52,276 nucleotides of DNA from Gammaproteobacteria bacterium (GCA_016191235.1 JACPOZ010000016.1:1-52276); one strand, 5' to 3'. Shown: positions 42,527 to 51,660, counted from the first letter of the stretch. Numbers and translations: made by a program. The notes: generated from the sequence alone by a model not told the origin.

Positions 42527-45500
42527 TGAGCCCAAGCCACTACACCGAAGACACCCTCGTTCAGCAAACCACCGCCGACTATTTTGAGCAGCAGCTTGGC
42601 TGGAAGTCGGTGTACGCCTACAACAACGAGGACTTCGGTCCGGGTAGCCTGTTGGGCCGCGCTTCTGATCGTGAGGTGGTGCTGACTCGTACACTACGCG
42701 AGAAACTGGTGGCGCTGAATCCGGGTCTGCCGGATGCGGCCTATGATGATGCCGTGCGGCAGATCACTGCCATTATCGCCTCGCAGACCCTGGCCGCCAC
42801 CAACTGCGAAAAATACGCTCAGATGTGCGATGGGGTGCAGGTTACCTTTCGCAATGACAACGGCGAGCGGGTGCGGCAGCGGCTGCGGGTGTTCGATTTC
42901 GACGCGCCGGACAATAACGATTTTCTCTGCGTGCGCGAACTGTGGGTGCGCGGTGACCTCTACCGGCGGCGGGCGGATATCATTGGTTTCGTCAACGGCC
43001 TGCCGCTGCTGTTCATCGAATGCAAGAACCTGCACAAGAATCTCAAGACTGCCTTCGAGCAGAACTTCTCCGATTACCGCGACACCATTCCACATCTGTT
43101 TCACCACAACGCCATTGTGATGTTCGGCAACGGCGAGCAGGCGAAGATCGGTTCTATTACCAGCCGCTGGGGACATTTTAACGAGTGGAAACGTCTGGCC
43201 GAAGAGGCGCCGGGAGTTGTGGACATGGAGACGCTGCTCAAGGGCGTGTGTGAGAAGCGCAATTTTCTCGACCTGGTGGAGAACTTCATTCTGTTTGATG
43301 AGTCTGCCGGCGAGCCGAAGAAGATCATCGCCCGCAACCACCAGTTTCTTGGCGTCAACCGCGCCATCGCATCAGTGCGAGACCGCAAGGCGCGACAAGG
43401 CAAATTGGGGGTATTCTGGCACACCCAGGGCTCGGGCAAGAGCTACTCGATGGTGATGTTCACCCGCAAGGTGCATCGCAAGCTCGGCGGCAACTTCACC
43501 TTCCTGGTGCTGACCGACCGCGAGGACCTCGACACCCAGATCTACAAGACCTTTGCCAATTGCGGCGTGGTGAGTGACCAGGAGCCGAGCCGGGCCGCCA
43601 GCGGCCATCACCTGAATGAACTGCTCACACAGCACAAGGCCTACATCTTCTCGCTAATCCAAAAATTCAATCAAAAGGTGGAGCCGGAACAGCCCTATAG
43701 CGAGCGTGACGATATCATCGTCATCACCGACGAGGCACACCGCACCCAGTACGGCACGCTGGCGCTCAACCTGCGCAACGCCCTGCCCAATGCCAGCTAC
43801 ATCGGCTTTACCGGCACGCCGCTGTTCAAAGACGATGAAATCACGCGACGGGTGTTCGGTGAGTATGTCTCCACCTACGACTTTCAGCGGGCGGTGGAAG
43901 ACAAGGCCACGGTGCCGCTCTATTACGACGCCCGTGGCGAGAAACTGGGAGTGGCCATTGGCGACCTCAACGAACGCATTGCCGAAAAACTGGAGGAGCT
44001 GGAGACCGACAATATCGATGTCGAACAGCGGTTGGAGCAGGAACTCAAGCGCGACTACCACATCATTACCGCCGACAAGCGGCTCGATCAGGTGGCGCGC
44101 GACTTCGTGCGTCACTACTCCACCGCATGGGAAACCGGCAAGGCAATGCTGGTGTGTATCGACAAGGTGACCTGCGTGCGGATGCACCGGCTGATCGAGT
44201 TCTACTGGCAGGAGCGCATCCGCGAGCTGGAAAAGGCGCTGGCGTCGATCGCCGACGAACAAGAGGAGTTGTTCCGCCTTCGCCAGCTCGACTGGATGCG
44301 CGAGACCCGCATGGCGGTGGTGGTGAGCGAGGAGCAGGGCGAAGTAGACAAGTTCCGCAAGTGGGACCTGGACATTACGCCGCACCGCAAACTGATGAAG
44401 GAGGGCATCGACCTGCCCGAGTCGATGCGCAGCAAGCCGGAGTACCGTAACATGCAGACCATGGCGCTCGATGATGCGTTCAAGGCACAGGAGCATCCGC
44501 TGCGCGTAGCCATCGTTTGCGCCATGTGGCTGACCGGCTTTGATGTGCCGAGCCTCTCTACACTCTATCTGGATAAACCCCTCAAGGCCCATACCCTGAT
44601 GCAGGCTATCGCCCGCGCCAACCGCGTGAACGAGGGCAAGAACAACGGTCTGATTGCGGACTACTGCGGCATACTCAAGTACCTGCGCAAGGCGCTGGCG
44701 ACCTTCGCCGGTACGCAGCCGGGGGGAGAGGGCGGCGAGATCGACCCGGCCCGGCCGGAAGAGGAACTGTTGGCGGACCTGGCCGAGGCGATTGCCTTGG
44801 TGCGGGCGTTTCTTGATGATAGACACGCCGCACTCGATGATGTTATTCAGAAGGCCGGCTTCGAGCGCAACGCCGCTATCGTTGCGTGCAAGGAGGCGGC
44901 CAATGAGAACGACGAAAGCCGCAAGCGCTTCGAGGTAATGTGCCGCGAGGTGTTCAAGAAGTTCAAGGCGTGCATCAATGTGCAGGGCGTAAATGCCCAC
45001 CGGTCGGACAGGGATGCAATCAACATCGTCTACAAGAGCCTGCAGCAGGATCGCGAGCAGGCGGATATCACCGACATCATCCGGCAACTGCATCAGGTAG
45101 TGGACGAGGCGATCGAGGTGCGTCGGGATTGGATGGGCGATGAAACGAAACCGTATGACATCAGCAAGATCGATTTTGACCGCCTACGCAAAGAGTTTGA
45201 GCGCAGCCCGAAAAAGAACACCACCGTCCAGAACCTGCGCCAGGCCGTAGAGCAACGCTTGCAGCGCCTTTTACTGCAAAACCCGCTACGCACCGACTAC
45301 CAGCAACACTACGAACAGATTGTGTCGGAATACAACCGCGAGAAGGACCGGGTGACCATCGAGCAGACCTTCGAGGCCTTGTTCACACTCGTTCAGGAAC
45401 TTGCTGAAGAAGAACACCGGGCCGTGCGTGAGGGACTCGACGAAGAGTCGCTGGCGATTTTCGACCTGCTGAGAAAGCCGGATCTCAACGCAGCCGAGAT

Positions 45501-45903
45501 CAAACGCATCAAGACGGTCGCAGTGCGATTACTCGGGCTGCTGAAATCCAGGATCAGGGATATCGATCATTGGCGAGATCGCGAATCAACACGTGATGCC
45601 CTACGGGTTCTGATTCGGGATTACCTTTGGGATGAGGCGACGGGCCTGTCAGTGGATGTTTTTGCTGAAGACTATGTGGAGGAAAAGGCCGAAGAGGTTT
45701 TCAAGCATGTCTATAGAGCATATCCGACCGTGCCATCGCCCTACTACGCGAATCTGCCGGGCCAGCAGCATGTCGGACTTAGTGGGTCGCAGCGAACACA
45801 AAGCACCCATGAAGGGCGTAACACCACCGTGAAGGTGGCAATGCCTGCCCTTGGAGCAAAAAGTGGGGGGTGCAAAGACGGTTTTTCGCTATTTCGAAGA
45901 TAA
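42526..45903 (+). CDS. hsdR: Type I restriction endonuclease/translocase subunit HsdR
   Basis: About 1125 residues. The N-terminal nuclease domain has the PD-(D/E)XK element FIECKN (E165-K167). The helicase motor has Walker A TQGSGKSYS (about 300) and DEAH (about 402). Motifs later include GFTGTPLF and IARANRVNEGKNNGLIADYCG, followed by a helical C-terminal domain. The ATG at 42526 has GGGA 6 nt upstream and is preferred to 42523. After the usual-looking end YRAYPTVPSPYY about 50 extra residues of unrelated composition follow, suggesting loss of the original stop. It has no partner methylase other than the hsdM about 9 kb upstream. Confidence 0.94.
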   Translation: MSPSHYTEDTLVQQTTADYFEQQLGWKSVYAYNNEDFGPGSLLGRASDREVVLTRTLREKLVALNPGLPDAAYDDAVRQITAIIASQTLAATNCEKYAQMCDGVQVTFRNDNGERVRQRLRVFDFDAPDNNDFLCVRELWVRGDLYRRRADIIGFVNGLPLLFIECKNLHKNLKTAFEQNFSDYRDTIPHLFHHNAIVMFGNGEQAKIGSITSRWGHFNEWKRLAEEAPGVVDMETLLKGVCEKRNFLDLVENFILFDESAGEPKKIIARNHQFLGVNRAIASVRDRKARQGKLGVFWHTQGSGKSYSMVMFTRKVHRKLGGNFTFLVLTDREDLDTQIYKTFANCGVVSDQEPSRAASGHHLNELLTQHKAYIFSLIQKFNQKVEPEQPYSERDDIIVITDEAHRTQYGTLALNLRNALPNASYIGFTGTPLFKDDEITRRVFGEYVSTYDFQRAVEDKATVPLYYDARGEKLGVAIGDLNERIAEKLEELETDNIDVEQRLEQELKRDYHIITADKRLDQVARDFVRHYSTAWETGKAMLVCIDKVTCVRMHRLIEFYWQERIRELEKALASIADEQEELFRLRQLDWMRETRMAVVVSEEQGEVDKFRKWDLDITPHRKLMKEGIDLPESMRSKPEYRNMQTMALDDAFKAQEHPLRVAIVCAMWLTGFDVPSLSTLYLDKPLKAHTLMQAIARANRVNEGKNNGLIADYCGILKYLRKALATFAGTQPGGEGGEIDPARPEEELLADLAEAIALVRAFLDDRHAALDDVIQKAGFERNAAIVACKEAANENDESRKRFEVMCREVFKKFKACINVQGVNAHRSDRDAINIVYKSLQQDREQADITDIIRQLHQVVDEAIEVRRDWMGDETKPYDISKIDFDRLRKEFERSPKKNTTVQNLRQAVEQRLQRLLLQNPLRTDYQQHYEQIVSEYNREKDRVTIEQTFEALFTLVQELAEEEHRAVREGLDEESLAIFDLLRKPDLNAAEIKRIKTVAVRLLGLLKSRIRDIDHWRDRESTRDALRVLIRDYLWDEATGLSVDVFAEDYVEEKAEEVFKHVYRAYPTVPSPYYANLPGQQHVGLSGSQRTQSTHEGRNTTVKVAMPALGAKSGGCKDGFSLFRR

Positions 45904-45920
45904 TAGCTGAATGATTTGAT

Positions 45921-45995
45921 TGGTGGGCGATACTGGGATCGAACCAGTGGCCCCTGCCGTGTGAAGGCAGTGCTCTACCGCTGAGCTAATCGCCC
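45921..45995 (-). tRNA. tRNA-Val (anticodon CAC)
   Basis: On the minus strand the 75-nt cloverleaf begins GGGCGATTAGCTCAGCGGTA. The anticodon stem CTGCC/GGCAG closes the loop TTCACAC, giving anticodon CAC (Val, GTG codons). The T arm ACTGG-TTCGATC-CCAGT and encoded CCA follow. The acceptor arms GGGCGAT and ATCGCCC pair perfectly. Its 3' end faces the defence island. Confidence 0.95.
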
Positions 45996-46122
45996 CAATG
46001 TGAGGGGCGAATTTTACGGGTATAGGCAGGAACCGTCAAATATTTCCTGCACTTTAGGGACAGGCATGCGCAAAGACAGCGCAACTTTTGCTAATATGGC
46101 CTAATTACCCGGAGGTATTCAC

Positions 46123-46380
46123 ATGGTCGACCCAAAAATTCTTGATGATCTGGCAAAACGCCTCGCCGATGCCGTCCCTTCCGGTATCCGCGACCTGCAG
46201 CGTGATCTGGAAAAAAACTTCCGTGCGGTGCTTCAGGCGGCGTTCTCCAAATTGGACCTGGTGACGCGCGAGGAGTTCGATGTGCAAACAGCAGTGCTTA
46301 ACCGCACGCGCACCAAGCTTGATGCGCTGGAGCAACAGGTCGCCGACATGGAAAAGTTGCTCAAGAATCAGGCAGAGTGA
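46123..46380 (+). CDS. ubiK: Ubiquinone biosynthesis accessory factor UbiK
   Basis: An 85-residue protein of the BMFP/YqiC family, which assists aerobic ubiquinone synthesis with UbiJ. An amphipathic N-terminus (LDDLAKRLADAVPSGI) precedes a C-terminal coiled coil (DALEQQVADMEKLLK), and LVTREEFDVQ is the characteristic middle motif. A strong GGAGG site lies upstream of the ATG. comM follows after 38 nt. Confidence 0.93.
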   Translation: MVDPKILDDLAKRLADAVPSGIRDLQRDLEKNFRAVLQAAFSKLDLVTREEFDVQTAVLNRTRTKLDALEQQVADMEKLLKNQAE

Positions 46381-46418
46381 GCGCGAAAAAAGGCTGCGAG
46401 CACGGAGCCTGATCTACC

Positions 46419-47939
46419 ATGTCGCTCTCCATAGTCTTCAGCCGGGCGCAGGCCGGCATCGACGCCCCACTGGTAACGGTGGAGGTGCATCTTTCCAATG
46501 GTCTGCCCAGCCTGTCCATCGTTGGGCTGCCGGAGATGGCGGTCAAGGAGAGCAAAGACCGTGTACGCGGTGCTTTGCTGAATGCGAACTTTGATTTCCC
46601 CGCGCGGCGCATCACCGTCAATCTTGCCCCCGCTGACCTGCCCAAAGAGGGCGGACGCTTCGACCTGCCGATTGCCTTGGGGATTCTGGCCGCTTCAGGG
46701 CAAATACCCACTCAAGGGCTGGCCGAATACGAGTTTGCCGGAGAGCTGGCGCTGAGCGGCGAGCTACGCCCGCTGCGTGGCGTGCTACCCGTCGCCGTCC
46801 AGGCACGCAATGCCCAGCATACCTTGGTAGTCCCCCTGGAAAACGCCGCCGAGGCCGCTCTGGTCGGTGATGCGACGGTGCTGGGCGCCCGCCACTTGCT
46901 GGAGGTATGCGCCCATCTCCATGGGAGCCGGTTGTTGCCGCCCCATGTTGCGGAACCGAGCAGCCCAGCCGCGCATTCTGAGGAGCATGAGCCACACGAT
47001 CTGGCCGAGGTGCGCGGCCAGCATCATGCCAAACGCGCCCTGGAAATCGCTGCGGCGGGCGGTCACAGCCTGCTGCTGATCGGCCCGCCCGGCACCGGCA
47101 AAACCATGCTGGCGAGCCGCCTGCCGGGCATCCTGCCATTGATGACAGAGGAGGAGGCACTGGAAACCGCCGCCATCACGTCCATCAGCGACTCCGGCTT
47201 CGCGTCGGCCCGCTTCAATAAGCGCCCGTTTCGCGCGCCGCATCATACGGCGTCCGGAGTGGCTCTAGTCGGCGGCGGCTCTCACCCCCGTCCCGGCGAG
47301 ATCTCCCTGGCACACAACGGCGTGCTGTTTCTCGATGAATTGCCGGAATTTGATCGAAAAGTGCTGGAGGTGCTGCGCGAACCGCTGGAATCCGGCCATA
47401 TCACGATTTCACGCGCCGCACGGCAGGCAACCTTCCCAGCGCGCTTCCAGTTTGTCGCGGCGATGAATCCGTGTCCATGCGGTTATCATGGGGATGCCAA
47501 CGGGCGCTGCCGCTGCACCGTGGAGCAGGTGCAGCGCTACCGGGCACGCGTATCCGGCCCGCTGCTGGACCGCATCGACATGCACATCGAAGTGCCCCGT
47601 TTGCCGCGCGAACTGCTGCGCGCCACGCCTGAGAACAGTGGCGAAACCAGCGCCCAGGTACGCACACGCGTCGCGACCGCACGTGCGCTTCAGACGCAGC
47701 GCGCCAACAAGCCGAATTGCGCACTAAGCAACCGCCAGATCGAACGTGCCTGCCGCCTGAATGACAGCGATGCAAAATTACTGGAACAGGCCATCGAACG
47801 CCTTGGGCTGTCGGCACGCGCCTATCACCGCATTCTGAAGGTGGCGCGCACCATCGCAGACCTAGCGGGCAGCGAGGCGATCAACACTGCCCACCTTGGC
47901 GAGGCCATCTCCTACCGGCGGCTGGACCGCCGCGCGTGA
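46419..47939 (+). CDS. comM: YifB/ComM-family AAA+ ATPase (Mg-chelatase-like)
   Basis: A 506-residue protein. The N-terminal ChlI domain ([43 protein letters not shown]) is followed by the AAA+ module with Walker A GPPGTGKT and Walker [10 protein letters not shown], and a C-terminal ChlI-C domain. ComM is a helicase that promotes branch migration in natural transformation, and YifB-type names are used elsewhere. ubiK and comM also neighbour each other in other proteobacteria. The stop is immediately followed by a palindromic element. Confidence 0.94.
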   Translation: MSLSIVFSRAQAGIDAPLVTVEVHLSNGLPSLSIVGLPEMAVKESKDRVRGALLNANFDFPARRITVNLAPADLPKEGGRFDLPIALGILAASGQIPTQGLAEYEFAGELALSGELRPLRGVLPVAVQARNAQHTLVVPLENAAEAALVGDATVLGARHLLEVCAHLHGSRLLPPHVAEPSSPAAHSEEHEPHDLAEVRGQHHAKRALEIAAAGGHSLLLIGPPGTGKTMLASRLPGILPLMTEEEALETAAITSISDSGFASARFNKRPFRAPHHTASGVALVGGGSHPRPGEISLAHNGVLFLDELPEFDRKVLEVLREPLESGHITISRAARQATFPARFQFVAAMNPCPCGYHGDANGRCRCTVEQVQRYRARVSGPLLDRIDMHIEVPRLPRELLRATPENSGETSAQVRTRVATARALQTQRANKPNCALSNRQIERACRLNDSDAKLLEQAIERLGLSARAYHRILKVARTIADLAGSEAINTAHLGEAISYRRLDRRA

Positions 47940-48077
47940 TGAATCCCCCTCAATCCCCCTTTTTCAAAGGGTGAGATAAAGACGGTACGGTGTTGCTCTC
48001 CCCCTTTGTAAAAGGGAGAAGTGAAGGCAATACGCTGTTGCCCCCCCTTTGAAAAAAGGGGGGGCAGGGGGGATTCA
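47940..48077. repeat. 138-bp multi-hairpin repeat element between convergent genes
   Basis: Inverted ends TGAATCCCCC (47940) and the complementary GGGGGGATTCA (to 48077) enclose three CCCTTT/AAAGGG hairpins. The right end supplies the stop codon of the lipoprotein gene. CCTTT/AAAAAAGGGGG stems could also terminate both transcripts. Confidence 0.65.
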
Positions 48078-48542
48078 GGGCACCGGAGTAACCGCCGGTG
48101 CTGCCGGGGTATTTGCCTGGGGCTTCTTCTGCCGTGGGTTGATCTTGTACATCGCAATGTTGACACCCTTCATCGTGTCATCCCGTACCGTTAAAACCTC
48201 GTTGGCCTCGCCTTTGGAGTATTTGGTTTTATAGCGGGAAATATACACCGTACCCGTCAAAATAGTGTTGACCACGGTGTCTTTCAGTTCATAGCTTTGC
48301 AAATCACCCAGCTCTTCATTGTTGTGCTTCAGGTAGGCCATCCATTCGTCAGGAGACTCCTCCGGCGCAAACATCGCGGTCGCCTGCTCAAAATCCTTCT
48401 GTTTGATAAGCTCGTAAAATTGCCTGTCAATATCACGCATCTCGGGGCTGCGCGGCGGATCACTGCAACCGGACAGCATGAACGACAAAAAGAAAAAAAG
48501 GCCGGACAGAAAAATGGTCTTGGATGCCCTGGAATGATTCAT
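48075..48542 (-). CDS. Hypothetical lipoprotein
   Basis: A 155-residue protein with a signal sequence and lipobox (FMLSGC, Cys about 26), so probably lipid-anchored. The mature part (SPEMRDIDRQFYELIKQKDFEQATAMFAPEESPDEW) starts with a helix-turn-helix-like TPR flavour, followed by beta strands (TGTVYISRYKTKYSKGEANE), reminiscent of DUF4019/DUF3887-type domains. The tail is Pro/Ala rich and ends at the stop provided by the repeat element. No specific family is claimed. Confidence 0.7.
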   Translation of the reverse strand: MNHSRASKTIFLSGLFFFLSFMLSGCSDPPRSPEMRDIDRQFYELIKQKDFEQATAMFAPEESPDEWMAYLKHNNEELGDLQSYELKDTVVNTILTGTVYISRYKTKYSKGEANEVLTVRDDTMKGVNIAMYKINPRQKKPQANTPAAPAVTPVP

Positions 48543-48705
48543 GATGATGTACCCTAATCCAAACCGTTATAAAGATGCGTGCTCTCTTGCGAGCCGGCGA
48601 CATTAAATATTGTATTAAAATTTGTGGCTCAAGAATACCTGCGTGCGTGTGCCCACCTGCTCGGATATTATAGAACCTAAATACTGTTCAGCGAGACATC
48701 CATCA

Positions 48706-49932
48706 TTGCATAACAACACCTGTAACACCATCACAACCACGCATCTCGCCAACAATGTGACCATTGTCAGCCGCGCCATGCCCAACACGCATAGCGCTGC
48801 GCTAGGGGCATGGATACTCAATGGCGGGCGCCATCAGACAGAAGAGCAGGCGGGCTACGCCCATCTGCTGGAACACCTGCTATTCAAAGGCTGCGAGGGG
48901 ATGGATGCGCTGACCATGGCGCGTCGTTTCGAGGCGATGGGTGGCCAGATCAACGCACATACCGGGCGTGAGCTAACGGCGCTGCATGGACTTGTGCCGG
49001 AGCAGAATCTGCTGGAATTGCTCGACATGTTTATCACCATGCTGCTCACCCCCCGCTTTAATGAACGCGACCTGGCCGTAGAGCGTGAAGTGGTGTTACA
49101 GGAAATGGCAATGATCGAGGATACGCCGGAAGAGGCCGTGGAGGAATCCGCCATCGAACTGGCATGGCCCCACCATCCGCTCGGCTGGCCGATACTGGGC
49201 CGCCAGGCGGTCGTCGAAAACGCCACGGCCGAAGGGATGCATGACTATTTACGCAGCCTGCTGACGGGTAACCGCCTATGGATAATAGCGGCTGGCGCAG
49301 TCGATCACGCAGCGCTGGTGCAGGCATGTACACGGTTGGTGGCATTGCCGCCGGGTACACCGCCAGCGCAACCGGCGCCGGCTTTTACCGGCGGGCACCA
49401 TCGTATGCAGCAAGACTTGACGCAGAGCCATTTATTGTGGAGCATGGCGGCGCCGCCGATTAGTGATGAGCGTTATCCGGCATTGGTGCTTGCCAATCAT
49501 TTGCTGGGCGGCGGGGTGTCTTCACGGCTCTTCCAGGAGATCCGTGAACAACGCGGCCTGGCCTACGCCATTCAGTCGCGCCTTGAGCTATATTCCGATT
49601 GTGGACTATGGCTGATCCAGACCGCCTGTGAACCCGATCGCACCCAGGAATGCCACCAGGCGGTGGAAGATACCCTGTTGCGGCTTATGCGTAACGGGCC
49701 GGATGCGGACGAGGTGGAAAACTCGCGCAACCATTTGCGGGCCTCCATGCTCATCGCAGAGGATGACCCCGAAGAGAATATGGAACGTCTGGCGCGCGAG
49801 GCAATCTATCTGAAACGCCACCCGACGATGGACGAACGCCTGGCACAACTGGCAGAGATTACGCCGGAAACGGTGATGGATAATTTGAACCGGGCCTGGT
49901 CTGACACATTAAATCTGGAATGGTCGCCGTGA
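48706..49932 (+). CDS. M16 (pitrilysin-like) zinc metallopeptidase
   Basis: About 408 residues. The inverted zinc motif HLLEH appears in YAHLLEHLLFKG, with the more distal glutamate ligand in EVVLQEMAMIEDTPEE. The second, inactive domain (HHRMQQDLTQSHLLW, GGGVSSRLFQEIREQRGLAY) is the M16C signature. The start is uncertain. The frame is open from a TTG at 48622, but similarity begins around the TTG at 48706, which has a GAGA sequence upstream. There is no in-frame ATG before the domain. No signal peptide is seen, so it is probably cytosolic. Confidence 0.88.
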   Translation: MHNNTCNTITTTHLANNVTIVSRAMPNTHSAALGAWILNGGRHQTEEQAGYAHLLEHLLFKGCEGMDALTMARRFEAMGGQINAHTGRELTALHGLVPEQNLLELLDMFITMLLTPRFNERDLAVEREVVLQEMAMIEDTPEEAVEESAIELAWPHHPLGWPILGRQAVVENATAEGMHDYLRSLLTGNRLWIIAAGAVDHAALVQACTRLVALPPGTPPAQPAPAFTGGHHRMQQDLTQSHLLWSMAAPPISDERYPALVLANHLLGGGVSSRLFQEIREQRGLAYAIQSRLELYSDCGLWLIQTACEPDRTQECHQAVEDTLLRLMRNGPDADEVENSRNHLRASMLIAEDDPEENMERLAREAIYLKRHPTMDERLAQLAEITPETVMDNLNRAWSDTLNLEWSP

Positions 49933-49948
49933 ACAGGAAACATCATTC

Positions 49949-50098
49949 CAAAAAACTCAGTTATCCACGAAATTCACGAAAAAACACGAAAATATTCATG
50001 TGCATATCGCGTGTTACTCACCACTCATCCGGTGAATTGCTGAAACAGTCCATATTTTTTTATTTCGTGAGTTTCGTGTTTTTCGTGGACAAAAAGGG
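49949..50098. repeat. About 150-bp foldback (MITE-like) repeat, copy B
   Basis: Second copy of the element at 10045-10197. It has the same TCCACGAAATTCACGAAA opening, central CTCATCCGGTGAATT and TTTCGTGTTTTTCGTGGA closing. It lies between the M16 gene and the persulfide dioxygenase-like gene. Confidence 0.8.
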
Positions 50099-50110
50099 GG
50101 GTTAAGGGTC

Positions 50111-50863
50111 ATGTTTTTCAAACAACTTTTCGAACCGAACTCATCAAGCTACACCTACCTGCTGGGCTGCCGCGACTCAGGGCTGGCGGTGCTTATCGAC
50201 CCGGTTTTAGAGACCGTGGAGCGCGATCAGCACGTTTTGCAGGAACTTGGGTTGAAGCTCGCCTATTCCATAGAAACACATATCCATGCCGACCACCTTA
50301 CCGGCGCACGCAAACTGAAATACCTGCTGGGAAGCAAAATTGCCGGGCCGGCAATGGATGACATTCCCTGCCGCGACATTGGACTACAGGAAGGCGAAAC
50401 ATTCCGCGTGGGCATGATTGAGATACACCCGTTGCTCACTCCCGGACATACCGCCACGCACCACGCCTATCTGCTTGACGATGGCATGCATCACATGCTG
50501 TTCAGCGGCGATGCCTTATTGATTGATGGCTGTGGGCGCACCGATTTCCAGGGCGGCAACTCCATTACGCTTTATGAATCCATACAAAGAAAATTATTTA
50601 CCCTGCCCAATGAAACACTGGTGTATCCGGGACACGACTACGCCGGCCATCAAATCTCCACCATAGGCCAGGAAAAGATACGGAACCCACGGCTTGGCGG
50701 CGGCAAAACCCTCGAAGAATTCATAGAGATCATGAACGCGCTGAAACTGCCCTACCCAAGAAAAATGGACTTCGCAGTGCCTGGCAATATACTGTGCGGC
50801 GAATGCCCGCCGGATGTACCTGAGGAATTCAGGGGGCCGTGCGAGGTTGATTATCAGGGTTAA
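50111..50863 (+). CDS. MBL-fold persulfide dioxygenase-like enzyme (ETHE1/SDO type)
   Basis: A 250-residue metallo-beta-lactamase fold protein. The metal motif THIHADHLTG (HxHxDH) lies near residue 57, LLTPGHTATHH and FSGDALLIDGCGRTDFQGG supply further ligands, and YPGHDY the last histidine. GCGRTDFQ is typical of ETHE1-like sulfur dioxygenases, which oxidise glutathione persulfide to sulfite. That fits a sulfur-metabolising lineage but is not proof. ATG with AAGGG upstream. A minus-strand gene converges on it. Confidence 0.88.
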   Translation: MFFKQLFEPNSSSYTYLLGCRDSGLAVLIDPVLETVERDQHVLQELGLKLAYSIETHIHADHLTGARKLKYLLGSKIAGPAMDDIPCRDIGLQEGETFRVGMIEIHPLLTPGHTATHHAYLLDDGMHHMLFSGDALLIDGCGRTDFQGGNSITLYESIQRKLFTLPNETLVYPGHDYAGHQISTIGQEKIRNPRLGGGKTLEEFIEIMNALKLPYPRKMDFAVPGNILCGECPPDVPEEFRGPCEVDYQG

Positions 50864-50873
50864 AACGAAAAAA

Positions 50874-50898
50874 AGCGCCCCGTACAGTACGGGGCGCT
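50874..50898 (-). terminator. Intrinsic terminator of the small secreted protein gene
   Basis: An 11-bp perfect stem AGCGCCCCGTA / TACGGGGCGCT with a 3-nt loop. On the minus strand it is followed by a run of Ts. It ends the gene at 50925-51158. Confidence 0.8.
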
Positions 50899-50924
50899 CG
50901 CACAATACGAAGAAAACGTATTAA

Positions 50925-51158
50925 TTACTTCTTCATTTCTTTCATTTCTTCCTTCTTCTCTTCCTTCTTCTCTTCAGCTTTGGTTTCTTTCTTGTGGTGT
51001 TTGCTCATGTCTGCATGCTTTTTCATTTCCTTGTGCTCAGCGGCTGGTGCGGCTGGGGCAGCAGCGCCGGCAGCCTTCTCATCGGCGTTAGCCACGGCGG
51101 AGAAACCGAACAAGGTGGTAATAGCAATCGCAGCAGCACCAATTAAAGCTTTATTCAT
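50925..51158 (-). CDS. Small secreted Lys/Glu-rich protein
   Basis: A 77-residue protein. A signal peptide (MNKALIGAAAIAITTLFGFS, cleavage near ANA-DE) is followed by an Ala/Pro stretch, a HKEMKKHADMSKHHKK segment and a KEEKKEEMKEMKK tail. No family is recognised. The ATG at 51158 has GAGG 8 nt upstream; the frame is open further upstream but lacks a plausible start. The gene at 51370-51612 is a paralogue with the same signal peptide pattern. The highly charged tail could bind metal or anions, but that is speculation. Confidence 0.7.
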   Translation of the reverse strand: MNKALIGAAAIAITTLFGFSAVANADEKAAGAAAPAAPAAEHKEMKKHADMSKHHKKETKAEEKKEEKKEEMKEMKK

Positions 51159-51369
51159 TTCGCAATCCTCGCTAGATAATGACATACCTGACATCTGGTG
51201 GCTTGGGCAAGAAACATCCTGTTCACCATCGGTTTTGATGGTACCACAAATAATTATAGGGTTTGGCAATGCGACGCTATTAATATCTGACCGCCGAGCC
51301 ACGACAAAAAACTGACACACTGACTCATCCCCCCCATGATCAGCACGTCAACAAACTCGCTCGCCCTGG

Positions 51370-51612
51370 TTATTTAGGAATATTTCTGTCGTCCTCTTTT
51401 TTCCGTTCTTTTTTGACTTCGGCTTTGGCGGCATGCTTATCCATTTTGTTGATATCGGCATGTTTATCGTGGCCTTTGGCGTCATGTCCGTCGCGCTCAA
51501 CGGCCACTATACCCGCCGCTTCAGCTTCCTTATCGCCGGCATTCGCCACGACGGAAACACCAAACGAAGCAACCATAGCCATCGCTACAGCGCCAATCAG
51601 AATCTTATTCAT
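51370..51612 (-). CDS. Small secreted charged protein, paralogue of the preceding gene
   Basis: An 80-residue protein. The signal peptide MNKILIGAVAMAMVASFGVS is alignable with that of the 50925-51158 product. The mature part is rich in Asp/His/Lys (HDAKGHDKHADINKMDKHAAK, then KKERKKEDD). AAGGAG lies upstream of the ATG at 51612. The 211-nt gap between the two paralogues shows no further gene. Function unknown; His-rich spacing suggests possible metal binding. Confidence 0.65.
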   Translation of the reverse strand: MNKILIGAVAMAMVASFGVSVVANAGDKEAEAAGIVAVERDGHDAKGHDKHADINKMDKHAAKAEVKKERKKEDDRNIPK

Positions 51613-51660
51613 CGAGCAGATCTCCTTAAAAAGTTGAATTTGACAACGAGCCAGATCTTT

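Noticed and set aside
43654-45093. 479-codon open frame on the minus strand
   Set aside because: It is the complement of hsdR. Its translation shows no family features and a His/Leu/Val-rich composition typical of antisense shadows in GC-rich genes.
31778-45903. CRISPR array in the island
   Set aside because: No regularly spaced direct repeats were found. The repeats present are isolated palindromes within genes or short operators.
49920-50105. 61-codon ORF
   Set aside because: It lies entirely over the foldback repeat copy B and merely translates the repeat.
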